Counted from the stretch's first letter, positions 26,182 through 34,599 are shown. The stretch: 64,000 nt of DNA from Alienimonas sp043951915 (GCF_043951915.1 NZ_JBINJD010000001.1:26354-90353); one strand, 5' to 3'. A program made the numbers and translations. Notes: generated by a model from the letters alone, not told the origin.

Positions 26182-26904
26182 ATGCTCTCCGCCCTGCTGT
26201 TCGCCGCACTCGCCGCGGACCCCACGCCCCGGGACGCCGCTGACGCTCCGCCGCTGGAGCGGGACGCCGCGCCGCCGGAGACGCTGCTGGGCCACGAGCG
26301 GGTGTTCTTCACGAACTTCGAGGGCGAGAACCCGGCCGAGGCGTTCGCGCCGACGGACGAAAAGGCGTGGGAGGTGGCGGAGCAGAACGGCAACCACGTC
26401 TTTGCCCTGAAGGTCCGCCGCAGCGACTACAACCCGCCGGTTCGCAGCCCGCACAACATCGCGCTGGTCAAGGATGTGACGCTGACCGACACGATCGTCG
26501 ACGTGGACGTCCAAAGCACGATCACGGACTACAACCACCGCGACCTCTGCCTGTTCTTCAATTACCAAGACCCGTCGCACTTCTACTACGTACACCTCGG
26601 CAAAGAGGCGGATCCGCACGCGAATCAGATCTTCGTGGTGAACGGCAAGCCGCGGACGGCCATCTCGAAAACCACCACCGACGGCACCCCCTGGACCGAC
26701 GAGTGGCACCACGCCCGGGTGGTGCGGAACGCGAAGACCGGCGAGATCGCCGTCTACTTTGACGACATGAAGACTCCGGCGATGACCGCCGTCGATAAAA
26801 CCTTCACGCACGGGCAGGTCGGGGTCGGTTCGTTCGACGATTCCGGCGCGTTCGACAATCTGGCCGTCTACGGCACGAAGGCCGACGGGCTGGACGCCGA
26901 GTGA
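26182..26904 (+). CDS. Secreted concanavalin-like (DUF1080/GH16-like) protein
   Basis: 240 residues from the ATG at 26182 with a short signal peptide (MLSALLFAALAADP). The body is a jelly-roll pattern: ERVFFTNFEGENP, LTDTIVDVDVQSTITDYNHRDLCLFF, DPSHFYYVHLGKEADPHANQIF, WHHARVVRNAKTGEIAVYFDD, and a final GQVGVGSFDDSGAFDNLAVYG. This resembles DUF1080 or laminin-G-like carbohydrate-binding domains common in planctomycetes. No catalytic residues can be assigned. Its stop overlaps the mutY GTG start by 4 bases. Confidence 0.72.
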   Translation: MLSALLFAALAADPTPRDAADAPPLERDAAPPETLLGHERVFFTNFEGENPAEAFAPTDEKAWEVAEQNGNHVFALKVRRSDYNPPVRSPHNIALVKDVTLTDTIVDVDVQSTITDYNHRDLCLFFNYQDPSHFYYVHLGKEADPHANQIFVVNGKPRTAISKTTTDGTPWTDEWHHARVVRNAKTGEIAVYFDDMKTPAMTAVDKTFTHGQVGVGSFDDSGAFDNLAVYGTKADGLDAE

Positions 26905-28082
26905 GGGACGCGGACCTCCCCGCGTTCCGGGCCGCGCTGCTGGACTGGTACGCCGCCCACGGCCGCGATCTGCCGTGGCGGCGAACCGCCGACCCGTATC
27001 CGATCTGGGTCAGCGAGGTGATGCTCCAGCAGACGACCGTCGCAGCGGTCGTCCCCTACTGGGAGCGGTTCCTCACGGCGTTCCCCACCGTCGAGGCGTT
27101 GGCCGCGGCCGAACAGGCCGCAGTCCTGCGGCTCTGGGAGGGCCTGGGCTACTACAGCCGGGCTCGCAACCTGCACGCCGCGGCGAAGGCGGTGGTGGAG
27201 CAGGGCGGCTGGCCGCGTTCGGTGGAGGGCCTGCGGGGCCTGCCCGGCGTCGGCCGCTACACGGCGGGGGCGGTCGCCAGCTTCGCCTTCGACCTGCCGG
27301 CCCCGATCGTCGAGGCGAATACGCTCCGCCTGTACGCCCGGCTGATCGGCCTGACGGCCGACCCTCGTTCCGCCGCCGGGCAGGCGGCGCTGTGGAAGTT
27401 CGCGGAGCGGCTCGTCGCGGTCTCGGCGGACGCGGACGAGGACGCGGACGAGGAGGTCCGTCCCTCGCGGCTCAATCAGGCGGTGATGGAGTTGGGCGGC
27501 GCCGTCTGCACGCCAAAGCAGCCGCGCTGCGACGCCTGCCCGGTCAGCCGGTGGTGCACCGCGTTCGCCAAAGGGTTGCAGGCGTCGATCCCGGCGCCGA
27601 AGGCGCGGCCGAAGATCACGAACGTGACCGAGGCGACCGTCGCCGTGCGGCGGGCCGACGGGGCCGTGCTGATCCGGCAGCGGGAGGAGAGCGAGCGCTG
27701 GGCCGGTCTGTGGGACTTCCCCCGCTTCGAGCCGCCCGCCGAGCGGACGGCCGACGTCCCGCCGCTGTCCGCACGGCAACGGTCGCTGCCGCTGGGCGGA
27801 GACCTCGGCCCGCTGCGGGAGTGGCTGGCCGAAGCGGTCCGGGAGCAGACCGGCGTCCGCTGTGCCGTAGGGGAGGGGGCGCTGGAGATCCGGCACGGCG
27901 TCACCCGCTTTCGCATCCGGTTGCTCTGTTTCTTAGGCGAGCGGACCGGCGGGCGACTGAAGGCCGGGGTGCCGCTGCGGTGGGTTCGGCCGGCGGAGAT
28001 GTCGGACGTGCCGCTGTCGAAGACGGGACGACAGTTTGCGAAGCGGTTGGTCGATCTGTCGGCGGAGAGCGCGGCGCCGTAG
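26901..28082 (+). CDS. mutY: A/G-specific adenine glycosylase (MutY) with Glu in place of the catalytic Asp
   Basis: 393 residues from a GTG at 26901. The HhH-GPD domain has WVSEVMLQQTT with Glu39, the helix-hairpin-helix LRGLPGVGRYTAGAVASFAF (110-130), and the [4Fe-4S] ligands CTPKQPRCDACPVSRWC. The C-terminal NUDIX-like 8-oxoG recognition domain begins near VTEATVAVRRADGAVLI. The position of the nearly invariant catalytic Asp (D138 in E. coli) is Glu138 in PAPIVEANTLRLYARL, and the following Gly is Ala. Function as adenine glycosylase opposite 8-oxoG is expected, but this substitution deserves attention. Confidence 0.88.
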   Translation: MRDADLPAFRAALLDWYAAHGRDLPWRRTADPYPIWVSEVMLQQTTVAAVVPYWERFLTAFPTVEALAAAEQAAVLRLWEGLGYYSRARNLHAAAKAVVEQGGWPRSVEGLRGLPGVGRYTAGAVASFAFDLPAPIVEANTLRLYARLIGLTADPRSAAGQAALWKFAERLVAVSADADEDADEEVRPSRLNQAVMELGGAVCTPKQPRCDACPVSRWCTAFAKGLQASIPAPKARPKITNVTEATVAVRRADGAVLIRQREESERWAGLWDFPRFEPPAERTADVPPLSARQRSLPLGGDLGPLREWLAEAVREQTGVRCAVGEGALEIRHGVTRFRIRLLCFLGERTGGRLKAGVPLRWVRPAEMSDVPLSKTGRQFAKRLVDLSAESAAP

Positions 28083-28119
28083 AATGCTCGCCGCCGTCCG
28101 CCCGCCCGCAGGGGTTCCC

Positions 28120-28920
28120 ATGTCCGAAGTCCCGCCGATTCGCGCCGACGAATCGCCTGTGGAGACTCCGCGGAGCTGGTGGACGACGCTGCTGGCGATC
28201 CTGGGTCTGGGCACCGCGGAGGGTGCCGGCGGGCTGGGCGTCTCCCTGGCGGTGCACGGCGTCGTGCTGTTGGCGATGGCCCTGTGGGCGATTGACGTAC
28301 AGGGGTTGGGCAGCGGACTGACGCTCTCGGTCACGCCCGGGGTGGACGAAGCGGCCGAAATCGAGCTGATCGAGACCGCGCGGGACCTGTCCGGCGGCAG
28401 CCCGATGGAGATTGCCGCCCCGCCGCTGGAGCTGCTCGCCGAGGACGCCCCGGGAATGGAGGTCGAGGTGCTGACGGCCGCCGCCGGCGGCGTCTCCGAG
28501 GGGGCGGGCGTCGGCACGGGAGAGGGGGACGGCGCCGGCGACGGGGCGAATCCGGAGACGGTCGAACTGCCCGGCGGGGGCACGGCGATCCGCAAGGGGA
28601 GCTTCACCGTCTGGACGATCCCCCCCGACCCGCGGCCGATGCAGGACTACGCGATCGTGATTCAGGTCGACCTGCCGGAGAAGCTCCGGCTGCGTCGTTA
28701 TCCCAAGCACGATCTCTACGGGATGGTCAAGGGCACGGACAACTTCACGATGCGGCTGCCGGGGAACAACCTCGCGGACCGCAAGGGCTTCCTGCCGATC
28801 CGCAACGGGAAAGTGCAGTTCGTGGTCGGCATCCCCGGGGCCGAGAGCCTCGTGAAGGACCGCATCAAGGTCGGCAGCAAGCTGCTGAACGAATCCCAGA
28901 CGCTGGAACTCGTGTTCTAA
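28120..28920 (+). CDS. Single-pass membrane protein of unknown function
   Basis: 266 residues from the ATG at 28120; an in-frame ATG at 28084 just after the mutY stop is an alternative. One membrane helix (GLGVSLAVHGVVLLAMALWAI, about residues 43-63) follows a short cytosolic segment. A Gly/Glu/Ala-rich linker (GAGVGTGEGDGAGDGANPE) leads to a C-terminal domain with YAIVIQVDLPEKLRLRRYPKHD and NNLADRKGFLPIRNGKVQFVVG. The layout is TonB-like (one helix, flexible linker, C-terminal domain), but I do not recognise the domain. It sits between mutY and a small acidic protein, all on one strand. Confidence 0.65.
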   Translation: MSEVPPIRADESPVETPRSWWTTLLAILGLGTAEGAGGLGVSLAVHGVVLLAMALWAIDVQGLGSGLTLSVTPGVDEAAEIELIETARDLSGGSPMEIAAPPLELLAEDAPGMEVEVLTAAAGGVSEGAGVGTGEGDGAGDGANPETVELPGGGTAIRKGSFTVWTIPPDPRPMQDYAIVIQVDLPEKLRLRRYPKHDLYGMVKGTDNFTMRLPGNNLADRKGFLPIRNGKVQFVVGIPGAESLVKDRIKVGSKLLNESQTLELVF

Positions 28921-28944
28921 CCCCCGCCCCCGCCGGAGCCGGTC

Positions 28945-29214
28945 ATGCTGAAGATCGAAGACGACGCCGAACGGTTCGACCTCCGCGACGAGCCGGAGGA
29001 GGAGTCCCGCCCCGACGTCGAGGAGACGTTGGAGCGCCTCCGCGAGACGCTCACGCACGACATGGTCGTCCGGGCCTACACCTCCGCCCACGGCGAGCCG
29101 CCGACGGCCGACGAGGCGGAGGAGTACCGCGAGGTTCTCGTCGGCGAGGCCTACAACGCCGGCATCTCCGACTGGTCCGAACCCGGCGTCGACGACTTCC
29201 TCGACTGGGACTGA
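28945..29214 (+). CDS. Small acidic protein of unknown function
   Basis: 89 residues, strongly acidic, starting MLKIEDDAERFDLRDEPEEE. The middle LERLRETLTHDMVVRAYTSAHG is helical, and the end ISDWSEPGVDDFLDWD is rich in Asp and Trp. No signal peptide, cysteine or known domain is visible. It follows the preceding membrane-protein gene by 24 bases. The ATP-grasp reading frame begins at or before its stop, so the pair may function together. Confidence 0.6.
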   Translation: MLKIEDDAERFDLRDEPEEESRPDVEETLERLRETLTHDMVVRAYTSAHGEPPTADEAEEYREVLVGEAYNAGISDWSEPGVDDFLDWD

Positions 29215-29299
29215 GCCCGTCAACGCCGCCTCCGGCCCGACGCTCCTCGTCGCCAACTTCGACTTCGACGACCGGCTCGCCAAGCCGGCGCTGACGACG

Positions 29300-30154
29300 T
29301 TGCCGAAGCCCCTGCGGGCGATCAACGCCCGCCTCGCCCCGCTGCTGCAAGGCCTCTGCGGCCCGGACGACACCGTCGCCGTCCCCGGCGATTGGGTGGC
29401 GGACGCCGGCCGGTTCGAGCGGGTCGAACCGTGGGGCGTGGAGCCGCACGTCCTCGGCTGGCTGAGGCTGATCAGCGTGCGGGACGAGGCGCTACGAGCC
29501 CTGCCGGGTCCGGCGGGCGTTAGGTTCGTGAACGGGCGACGGTGGCAGTTTGAAGAAGAAAAGCGACTCGATGTTGCATCCAAAGATCAACGTCTCATTG
29601 AACCTCGCCGACATCCCTCTGACTTCACATACCTCTGGTTCGACAAGTGGATGGAACTCGGGGCCGGGATGGGCCGGGCGACTCGGTCCGGGCGGTGCGT
29701 CGTAAAGACCGAGTTCGGCGGGAGCGGCCGGGGCGTCCGCGTGGTGGACGACAAGAACTTCGAGGCGATCCACGCTTGGGGCGACCGTCTGCTCGATCGA
29801 GAACAGCCGCTCTTCGTGGAGCCGTTCGACGACGCCGACGCCGAGCTCAGCGCCCACCTCACCGTAACCGACGATGGCGTGATGTTCGACGGCCTCTGTT
29901 CCCTCCGCTCCACGCCGAAGGGACAGTTCGAGAGCGTCGAACCTCTCTTCGACCCGCCGCCGGCGCTCCTCGATGTCCGGCCGGTCTGGGAAGCCGTCGC
30001 GGAGCGGGCGCGGGCGGACGGGTATCGCGGGCCGCTGGGCATCGACGCGGCGGTGAAGGACGGCGTCGTCGTCCGCCCGATCCGCGACGTGAACGCCCGC
30101 TGGACGATGGGGCGGATCGCCCTCGTCACCGGGCGGGAGGTGCGCAACCCGTAA
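29300..30154 (+). CDS. ATP-grasp-like protein with unclear start
   Basis: 284 residues from a TTG at 29300. The ATP-grasp core is shown by CVVKTEFGGSGRGVRVV (phosphate-binding lysine and Gly loop, near residue 135), LFVEPFDDADAELSAHL, GPLGIDAAV and the metal-site segment IRDVNARWTMGR. Codon choice typical of this genome continues upstream in the same frame (reading TLLVANFDFDDRLAKPAL, 29240-29293), yet no ATG, GTG or TTG occurs there. The true start is therefore unresolved. Substrate unknown; the family joins carboxylates to amines or thiols via acyl-phosphates. A patch at 29549-29629 has atypical A/T-ending codons. Confidence 0.7.
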   Translation: MPKPLRAINARLAPLLQGLCGPDDTVAVPGDWVADAGRFERVEPWGVEPHVLGWLRLISVRDEALRALPGPAGVRFVNGRRWQFEEEKRLDVASKDQRLIEPRRHPSDFTYLWFDKWMELGAGMGRATRSGRCVVKTEFGGSGRGVRVVDDKNFEAIHAWGDRLLDREQPLFVEPFDDADAELSAHLTVTDDGVMFDGLCSLRSTPKGQFESVEPLFDPPPALLDVRPVWEAVAERARADGYRGPLGIDAAVKDGVVVRPIRDVNARWTMGRIALVTGREVRNP

Positions 30155-30161
30155 CGCGTTC

Positions 30162-30195
30162 GTAACGCCGAGGCCCCGCGGGGCCTCGGCGTTAC
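30162..30195. terminator. Bidirectional terminator hairpin between convergent genes
   Basis: A near-perfect palindrome with 15-base arms (30162-30176 and 30181-30195) lies between the ATP-grasp gene and the SNF2 gene. No long T run follows on either strand. The core of each arm equals that of the rne terminator at 6292-6321. Confidence 0.7.
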
Positions 30196-30203
30196 GCTTG
30201 AGC

Positions 30204-32069
30204 TCACGCCGCCATGCGGAGGGGGCCATCGAGCTTCTCCTTGCCGGGCACCTGCAAATCGAACAGCCCGAAGATGTCCTTGGCCTTCCAGCCGAGGTTC
30301 TCGCGTTCGCTGTCCGCCTCGCCGAGCACAGCTTGGAAGATGTCCCGCTTCTCCTGGAGTACCTTGTCGATCCGCTCCTCCACGGTGTCGGAGCAGATGT
30401 ACTTGGTGACGACCACCTTGTTCTTCACCCCGACCCGGTGGGCGCGGTTGATCGCCTGATCCTCGATCGCCGGGTTCCACCAGCGGTCGTAGAGGAACAC
30501 GTACCCGGCGAACTGCAGGTTCAGGCCGACGGCCCCGGTGCCGTAGCTCATCAGGATGATGTGCTTGTCCGGGTCGTTCTTGAATTCCGCGAGGATCGGC
30601 TCCCGCTGCTTGTGGGGGATGCCGCCGTGGTAGATCAGCGGGTTGGACTGCGGCACGCGCTGCTTGAGATGGCCGTCGATCCAGTCGATCGTCTTCGTCC
30701 ACTGGCTGAACAGGATCGCCTTGCCGCCGCTGGCGCTGATCTCCTCCATGTCGCTGCACAGGGCGTCCAGCTTGCAGGACTGCTCCGTCAGCGGGTCGTA
30801 GTTGGCGATCTGTTTGAGCCGCATGACGAGTTCCATCGCCCCGCTGACGGTCACGTCGTCGCCCATCTCCTTCAGGCGCACGACCCCGTCCTTCTCCGCC
30901 GTGTGGTAGGCCGTCTGCTGGGCGGGGGCGAGTTCGAGGTACTCCGTGCGGTCCAGCCGCGGCGGCATGTCCGGGTGCACGAGGTCCTTGGAGCGCCGCA
31001 GGATGTGGTTCTCGGAGATGACCCGCAGCCGATTGAGGTCCGCGTCCTCGTCCTTCTCCAGCGGGCCGAGGAAGCGGTAGAGGTTCACCAACTCGTCCGG
31101 CCGGTTTTCGATCGGCGTGCCGGTGAGGGCCCAGGACCGGCCGCGGGGGACGCTACCGATAATCTTGTTGGTGACGGACTCCCCGTTCTTGATCCGCTGG
31201 GCCTCGTCCAGCACGACGAGATCAAACCGCGGCCGGTCTCCGTCGCCCTCGCCGGGGCTGCCGTCGGCCTTGGGGGGCGGACCGAGATCCACCCAGTCGC
31301 GGGTGATCTTCTCGTAGTTCGTCAGCAGCACGGGGACGCCGGGCTGGGTCCAGGCCTCCTTGCGCTTCTCCCAGTTGCCCTCGATCGTGTGAACGGGGAT
31401 CTCCTCCGCCCAGAAGGCGAACTCCCGCTGCCAGTTAGGAATCAACGGCTTGGGGCAGATCAGCAGCACCCGCCGGACCTGCCCGCTGCGCAGGAGCAGG
31501 CGAATCGCGGTGATCGTCTGCATCGTCTTGCCGAGGCCCATCTCGTCCGCCAGCAGGGCGCTGTCGTGGCTGAACAGCCAGGCGATGCCTTGATACTGGT
31601 ACGGGAACGGCTCGAACGGCATGTGCAGGTCCTGCCCGGCGAGCAGTTCCTCCAACGGCGGCTGGAGCATGTAGAACAGCCGGTCGCTCAGCGCGAGCGT
31701 CTCGCTCGGCGGGCGCAGCCGGGTCCGCTTGCCCGGCTTGCGGGGCGGGGCGTCCGGTTTATGGAGCTTCGGCTTGGGCGGCTCTAGCAGGGGCACGCCC
31801 TCCGGAAAGGTCAGCTTGACCGTCATCACCCGCGGCGGCTTCGGCCGCCAGCGCGACGCCAGTTCCACCTCCGGCTGGAGCGGAATCGGCCGGGTCTCGA
31901 ACCGCGGCGCCCGACCCAGCGAGGGGTTCATCCCGGACGGATGGATCGAAGCCGTCAGCGGGGCGAACAGCGAGCGCACCTCCGGCGCAGGGATCGGCTC
32001 CGGACGGTCGGCGGCGGCACCGTCGGCGGGTTGAGCCGCGGCGGGGGGCAGCGGGGCGGAATCCGTCAT
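30204..32069 (-). CDS. SNF2-family DEAD/DEAH-box ATPase
   Basis: About 621 residues from the ATG at 32069 (a TTG at 32072 is adjacent). After a Pro-rich N-terminus of about 140 residues, helicase motifs appear: I LLADEMGLGKTMQTI, II LVVLDEAQRIKN (a DEAQ variant), III SWALTGTPIENRPDEL, then the C-lobe AILFSQWTKTIDWI, SYGTGAVGLNLQFAGYV and the Arg-finger motif VI DQAINRAHRVG. No SWIM zinc finger or HNH domain is attached. It translocates on double-stranded DNA and may remodel nucleoprotein. Its start overlaps the stop of the upstream 179-residue gene, so translation is coupled. Confidence 0.9.
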   Translation of the reverse strand: MTDSAPLPPAAAQPADGAAADRPEPIPAPEVRSLFAPLTASIHPSGMNPSLGRAPRFETRPIPLQPEVELASRWRPKPPRVMTVKLTFPEGVPLLEPPKPKLHKPDAPPRKPGKRTRLRPPSETLALSDRLFYMLQPPLEELLAGQDLHMPFEPFPYQYQGIAWLFSHDSALLADEMGLGKTMQTITAIRLLLRSGQVRRVLLICPKPLIPNWQREFAFWAEEIPVHTIEGNWEKRKEAWTQPGVPVLLTNYEKITRDWVDLGPPPKADGSPGEGDGDRPRFDLVVLDEAQRIKNGESVTNKIIGSVPRGRSWALTGTPIENRPDELVNLYRFLGPLEKDEDADLNRLRVISENHILRRSKDLVHPDMPPRLDRTEYLELAPAQQTAYHTAEKDGVVRLKEMGDDVTVSGAMELVMRLKQIANYDPLTEQSCKLDALCSDMEEISASGGKAILFSQWTKTIDWIDGHLKQRVPQSNPLIYHGGIPHKQREPILAEFKNDPDKHIILMSYGTGAVGLNLQFAGYVFLYDRWWNPAIEDQAINRAHRVGVKNKVVVTKYICSDTVEERIDKVLQEKRDIFQAVLGEADSERENLGWKAKDIFGLFDLQVPGKEKLDGPLRMAA

Positions 32070-32608
32070 CAAGCGGCCACCGACTTACAGGTCTCCGAGA
32101 GCGCCTCGCGAACGCGCTCGAACGGCTCGCTGAGGTCCGCGTGCTCCGGGATGCGGTCGCGGCGCTCGGAGACGAACTCCCGGTCGCCGCCGTGGGCCGG
32201 GTGGAAGTGCAGCGTGCGACAGCCCAGCGACAGGGCCGAGCCGCCGGACGGGCCGGCGTTGTGGCTCGCGGGCGGCGCGTCCTTCTCGTCCCCCTCCACC
32301 CGCGCAACCGGGCGGTCGACGTGCGGCCGCAGCGAAAGCATCGCCGGGCTCTCGCAGAGGATCAGGTTCGGCTTCACGCCGGCCTTCTTGACCAGCGTGC
32401 CGCCGATGACCTCGCCGAGCAGGTAGGGGACGAGGGTCGGCCCGTAGAGGATCTGCTGGGTGCGGTCGGGACGCACCGGGGTGGTGCACTGGAACTCCAG
32501 CGGCCGGCCGAGGCGGTCGGTCATGAGCAAACCGCCGACGTGCCCGCCGCCCGGCAGGTCGACGGCCGTGAGAAAACCGAGCGTGAGTGTCTCGTCCGCC
32601 TTTGCCAT
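32069..32608 (-). CDS. Conserved-looking protein of unknown function coupled to SNF2 ATPase
   Basis: 179 residues from the ATG at 32608. The N-terminal half is a beta-rich domain: LTLGFLTAVDLPGGGHVGGLLMTDRLGRPLEFQCTTPV, DRTQQILYGPTLVPYLLGEVIGGTLV. The region has one Cys near LILCESPAML and a His-rich CRTLHFHPAHGGD segment later. I recognise no family. Its stop (TGA) overlaps the SNF2 start (TGATG), implying a stoichiometric partner of the ATPase. It diverges from the AMP-ligase gene, and the 186-base gap should hold both promoters. Confidence 0.72.
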   Translation of the reverse strand: MAKADETLTLGFLTAVDLPGGGHVGGLLMTDRLGRPLEFQCTTPVRPDRTQQILYGPTLVPYLLGEVIGGTLVKKAGVKPNLILCESPAMLSLRPHVDRPVARVEGDEKDAPPASHNAGPSGGSALSLGCRTLHFHPAHGGDREFVSERRDRIPEHADLSEPFERVREALSETCKSVAA

Positions 32609-32794
32609 CGCGGTGTCCGTCCGTGTCCCAATTCGAATTTCGCGGGCCGATCCGTGGCCGCCGGGGTGGGATCGTCGGGGCGGGGGCCGCCGCTTGAGTC
32701 GCTCCGTGCGAGTCCGCACAGGCTCCGGGTTCGCCCGGCGTCGCCGGAGCGGGCAGAATCGGGTTCGCCTCCCGCCGACGCCCGCCCGCCGCCG

Positions 32795-34069
32795 ATGCCC
32801 GCCGCCCCTTTTCCCGCCCGTGAGGAGATCGAACGGGAGCAGTCCGCCAAGCTGCGAACTCTGCTGACGGAGGCCGTCCCCCGCAGCCCGTTCTGGTCCG
32901 CGAAACTGGCGGGGATCGACCTGTCCGCGATCCGCTCCGCCGCCGATCTGGTGTCGCTGCCGCTCTGCACGAAGCAGGAACTGGTCGAGGATCAGGCGGC
33001 GAACCCGCCGTTCGGCACCGTGCTGACACGGCCGGCGGCCGAGTACAACCGCATCCACCAGACCAGCGGCACGACCGGCGAGCCGCTGCGCTGGCTGGAC
33101 GACGCCGACAGCTGGGCGTGGTTCGGCCGCTGCTGGGAGGAGATCTACCGCCTTGCCGGGCTGACCGCGGAGGACCGTCTGTTCTTCCCCTTCAGCTTCG
33201 GGCCGTTCATCGGCTTCTGGGCCGCGTTCGACGCCGCCTCCCGCCAGGGCCGGTTCACGATCGCCGGCGGGGGGATGAGCAGCGAGGGCCGGCTGCGGCT
33301 GATCTCGACCGTTACCCCCACGGTCGTCGGCTGCACGCCGACCTACGCCCTGCGGCTGGCAGAAGTCGCCGAGGCGACCGGCTACGACCTCCCGGGGTGC
33401 AGCGTGCGCAAACTGTTCGTGGCCGGAGAGCCCGGCGGGGCGATTCCCGAGGTGCGGGACCGCATCGAGGAGGCGTGGGGGGCGACGGTGTTCGACCAGT
33501 GGGGCATGACGGAGCTCGGCTCCGTCACCGCCGTGGCGGAGGGCGATCGGGAAGCGATCTACGTACTCGACCGGGAGTTCGTCGCGGAGATCCTCGATCC
33601 GGAGTCCCAGCGGCCCGTCGCCCCGGGCGACACCGGCGAACTGGTGGTGACGAACCTCGGCCGGCTCTCTTCCCCGCTGATCCGCTACCGCACCGGCGAT
33701 CTGGTGCGACGATCCGCGGGCCCCTCCCCGATCGGCCTGCCGTACACGCGGCTGGAGGGCGGCATCCTGAGCCGACTGGACGACATGGTGACGATCCGCG
33801 GCAACAACGTGTTCCCCAGTGCCGTCGACGCGGTGCTGCGGACGCTCGACGGCGTGGCCGAGTATCGCGTCACCGTGACGACGGCCCGCGCGATGCCGCA
33901 CCTGCGGATTCAGATCGAACCCGCCGAGCAGGTCGCCCCCGCCGACCTGCTGCCCCGCGTGCACAAAGCGGTCAAGGAACGACTGAACTTCACCGCGGAG
34001 ATCGTCCCTGCCGCGACCGGCGAACTGCCCCGCTTCGAAATGAAGGGCCGCCGCTGGGTGCGGGGCTGA
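32795..34069 (+). CDS. PaaK-like AMP-dependent acyl-CoA ligase
   Basis: 424 residues from the ATG at 32795. Adenylate-forming motifs are IHQTSGTTGEPLRW (P-loop, near residue 90), FDQWGMTELGSVTAV, and LIRYRTGDLVRR near 300. The shorter length and C-terminal MVTIRGNNVFPSAVDAVLR match phenylacetate-CoA ligase rather than the larger acetyl-CoA synthetase type. It activates an aromatic or other carboxylic acid with ATP and CoA. No phenylacetate degradation genes are nearby, so the substrate is open. Confidence 0.85.
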   Translation: MPAAPFPAREEIEREQSAKLRTLLTEAVPRSPFWSAKLAGIDLSAIRSAADLVSLPLCTKQELVEDQAANPPFGTVLTRPAAEYNRIHQTSGTTGEPLRWLDDADSWAWFGRCWEEIYRLAGLTAEDRLFFPFSFGPFIGFWAAFDAASRQGRFTIAGGGMSSEGRLRLISTVTPTVVGCTPTYALRLAEVAEATGYDLPGCSVRKLFVAGEPGGAIPEVRDRIEEAWGATVFDQWGMTELGSVTAVAEGDREAIYVLDREFVAEILDPESQRPVAPGDTGELVVTNLGRLSSPLIRYRTGDLVRRSAGPSPIGLPYTRLEGGILSRLDDMVTIRGNNVFPSAVDAVLRTLDGVAEYRVTVTTARAMPHLRIQIEPAEQVAPADLLPRVHKAVKERLNFTAEIVPAATGELPRFEMKGRRWVRG

Positions 34070-34101
34070 AGGGTCTGCGGTTCTAAGGCGCCCATGCGAA
34101 G

Positions 34102-34130
34102 CGCCCGCCGGTCCGAGGGACCGGCGGGCG
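34102..34130. terminator. Terminator-like hairpin between convergent genes
   Basis: A perfect 13-bp stem (34102-34114 with 34118-34130) with a 3-base loop lies between the PaaK-like gene and the metal-binding lipoprotein gene. No T run follows, so it may act in both directions as a weak terminator or 3' stabiliser. Confidence 0.6.
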
Positions 34131-34164
34131 TCTGCAGTGTCGGTCGGCGAAAGCCAGGCCCGAC

Positions 34165-34599
34165 TCAGATCATCACGTTTTCGACGGGGAAGTTCTTGGC
34201 GGCGAGGGCCTTCTTGGCGGCTTCCAGGTCGAAGCCCTTGCCGGCCTTGAACTTGACGGTGTGGGTGGGGACGTCGGTCTCGATGTCGGAGACGCCTTCC
34301 AGCTCCGCCAGGGTGTTCTGCACCGCGGGGGCGCAGGAGATCGGGCAGTTCATGTCCGGCACGGTGAAGGTCACCGGCCCCTCGTAGGAGACCAGCGTGG
34401 CGGCGGCGTCGCTGCCCAGAGCGGCGCTGCTGCCGCTCTCCACGGCGCTGCCGCTCTCGACGTCCACGTCGCCGTCGACCGGGGCGACCGGGGCGACGGG
34501 ATCCTCCGGAGCCACGACGTCGGCGTCGTCTTCCGGGGCGCAGCCGACGACGGCGAGCGGCAGGCAGAGCAGGGCGGCGAACGGGATCAGACGCTTCAT
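34165..34599 (-). CDS. Lipoprotein with heavy-metal-associated-like domain
   Basis: 144 residues from the ATG at 34599. The signal FAALLCLPLAVVGC ends at a lipobox Cys20. An acidic Ala/Pro/Asp linker of about 45 residues follows. The C-terminal 75 residues read as an HMA ferredoxin-like fold: GPVTFTVPDMNCPISCAPAVQNTL, VSDIETDVPTHTVKFKAG, and AAKKALAAKNFPVENV. The metal site is MNCPISC, a C-x3-C spacing rather than the usual C-x2-C. It would be a periplasmic metal sensor or scavenger. It precedes hom on the same strand with 130 bases between. Confidence 0.8.
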   Translation of the reverse strand: MKRLIPFAALLCLPLAVVGCAPEDDADVVAPEDPVAPVAPVDGDVDVESGSAVESGSSAALGSDAAATLVSYEGPVTFTVPDMNCPISCAPAVQNTLAELEGVSDIETDVPTHTVKFKAGKGFDLEAAKKALAAKNFPVENVMI

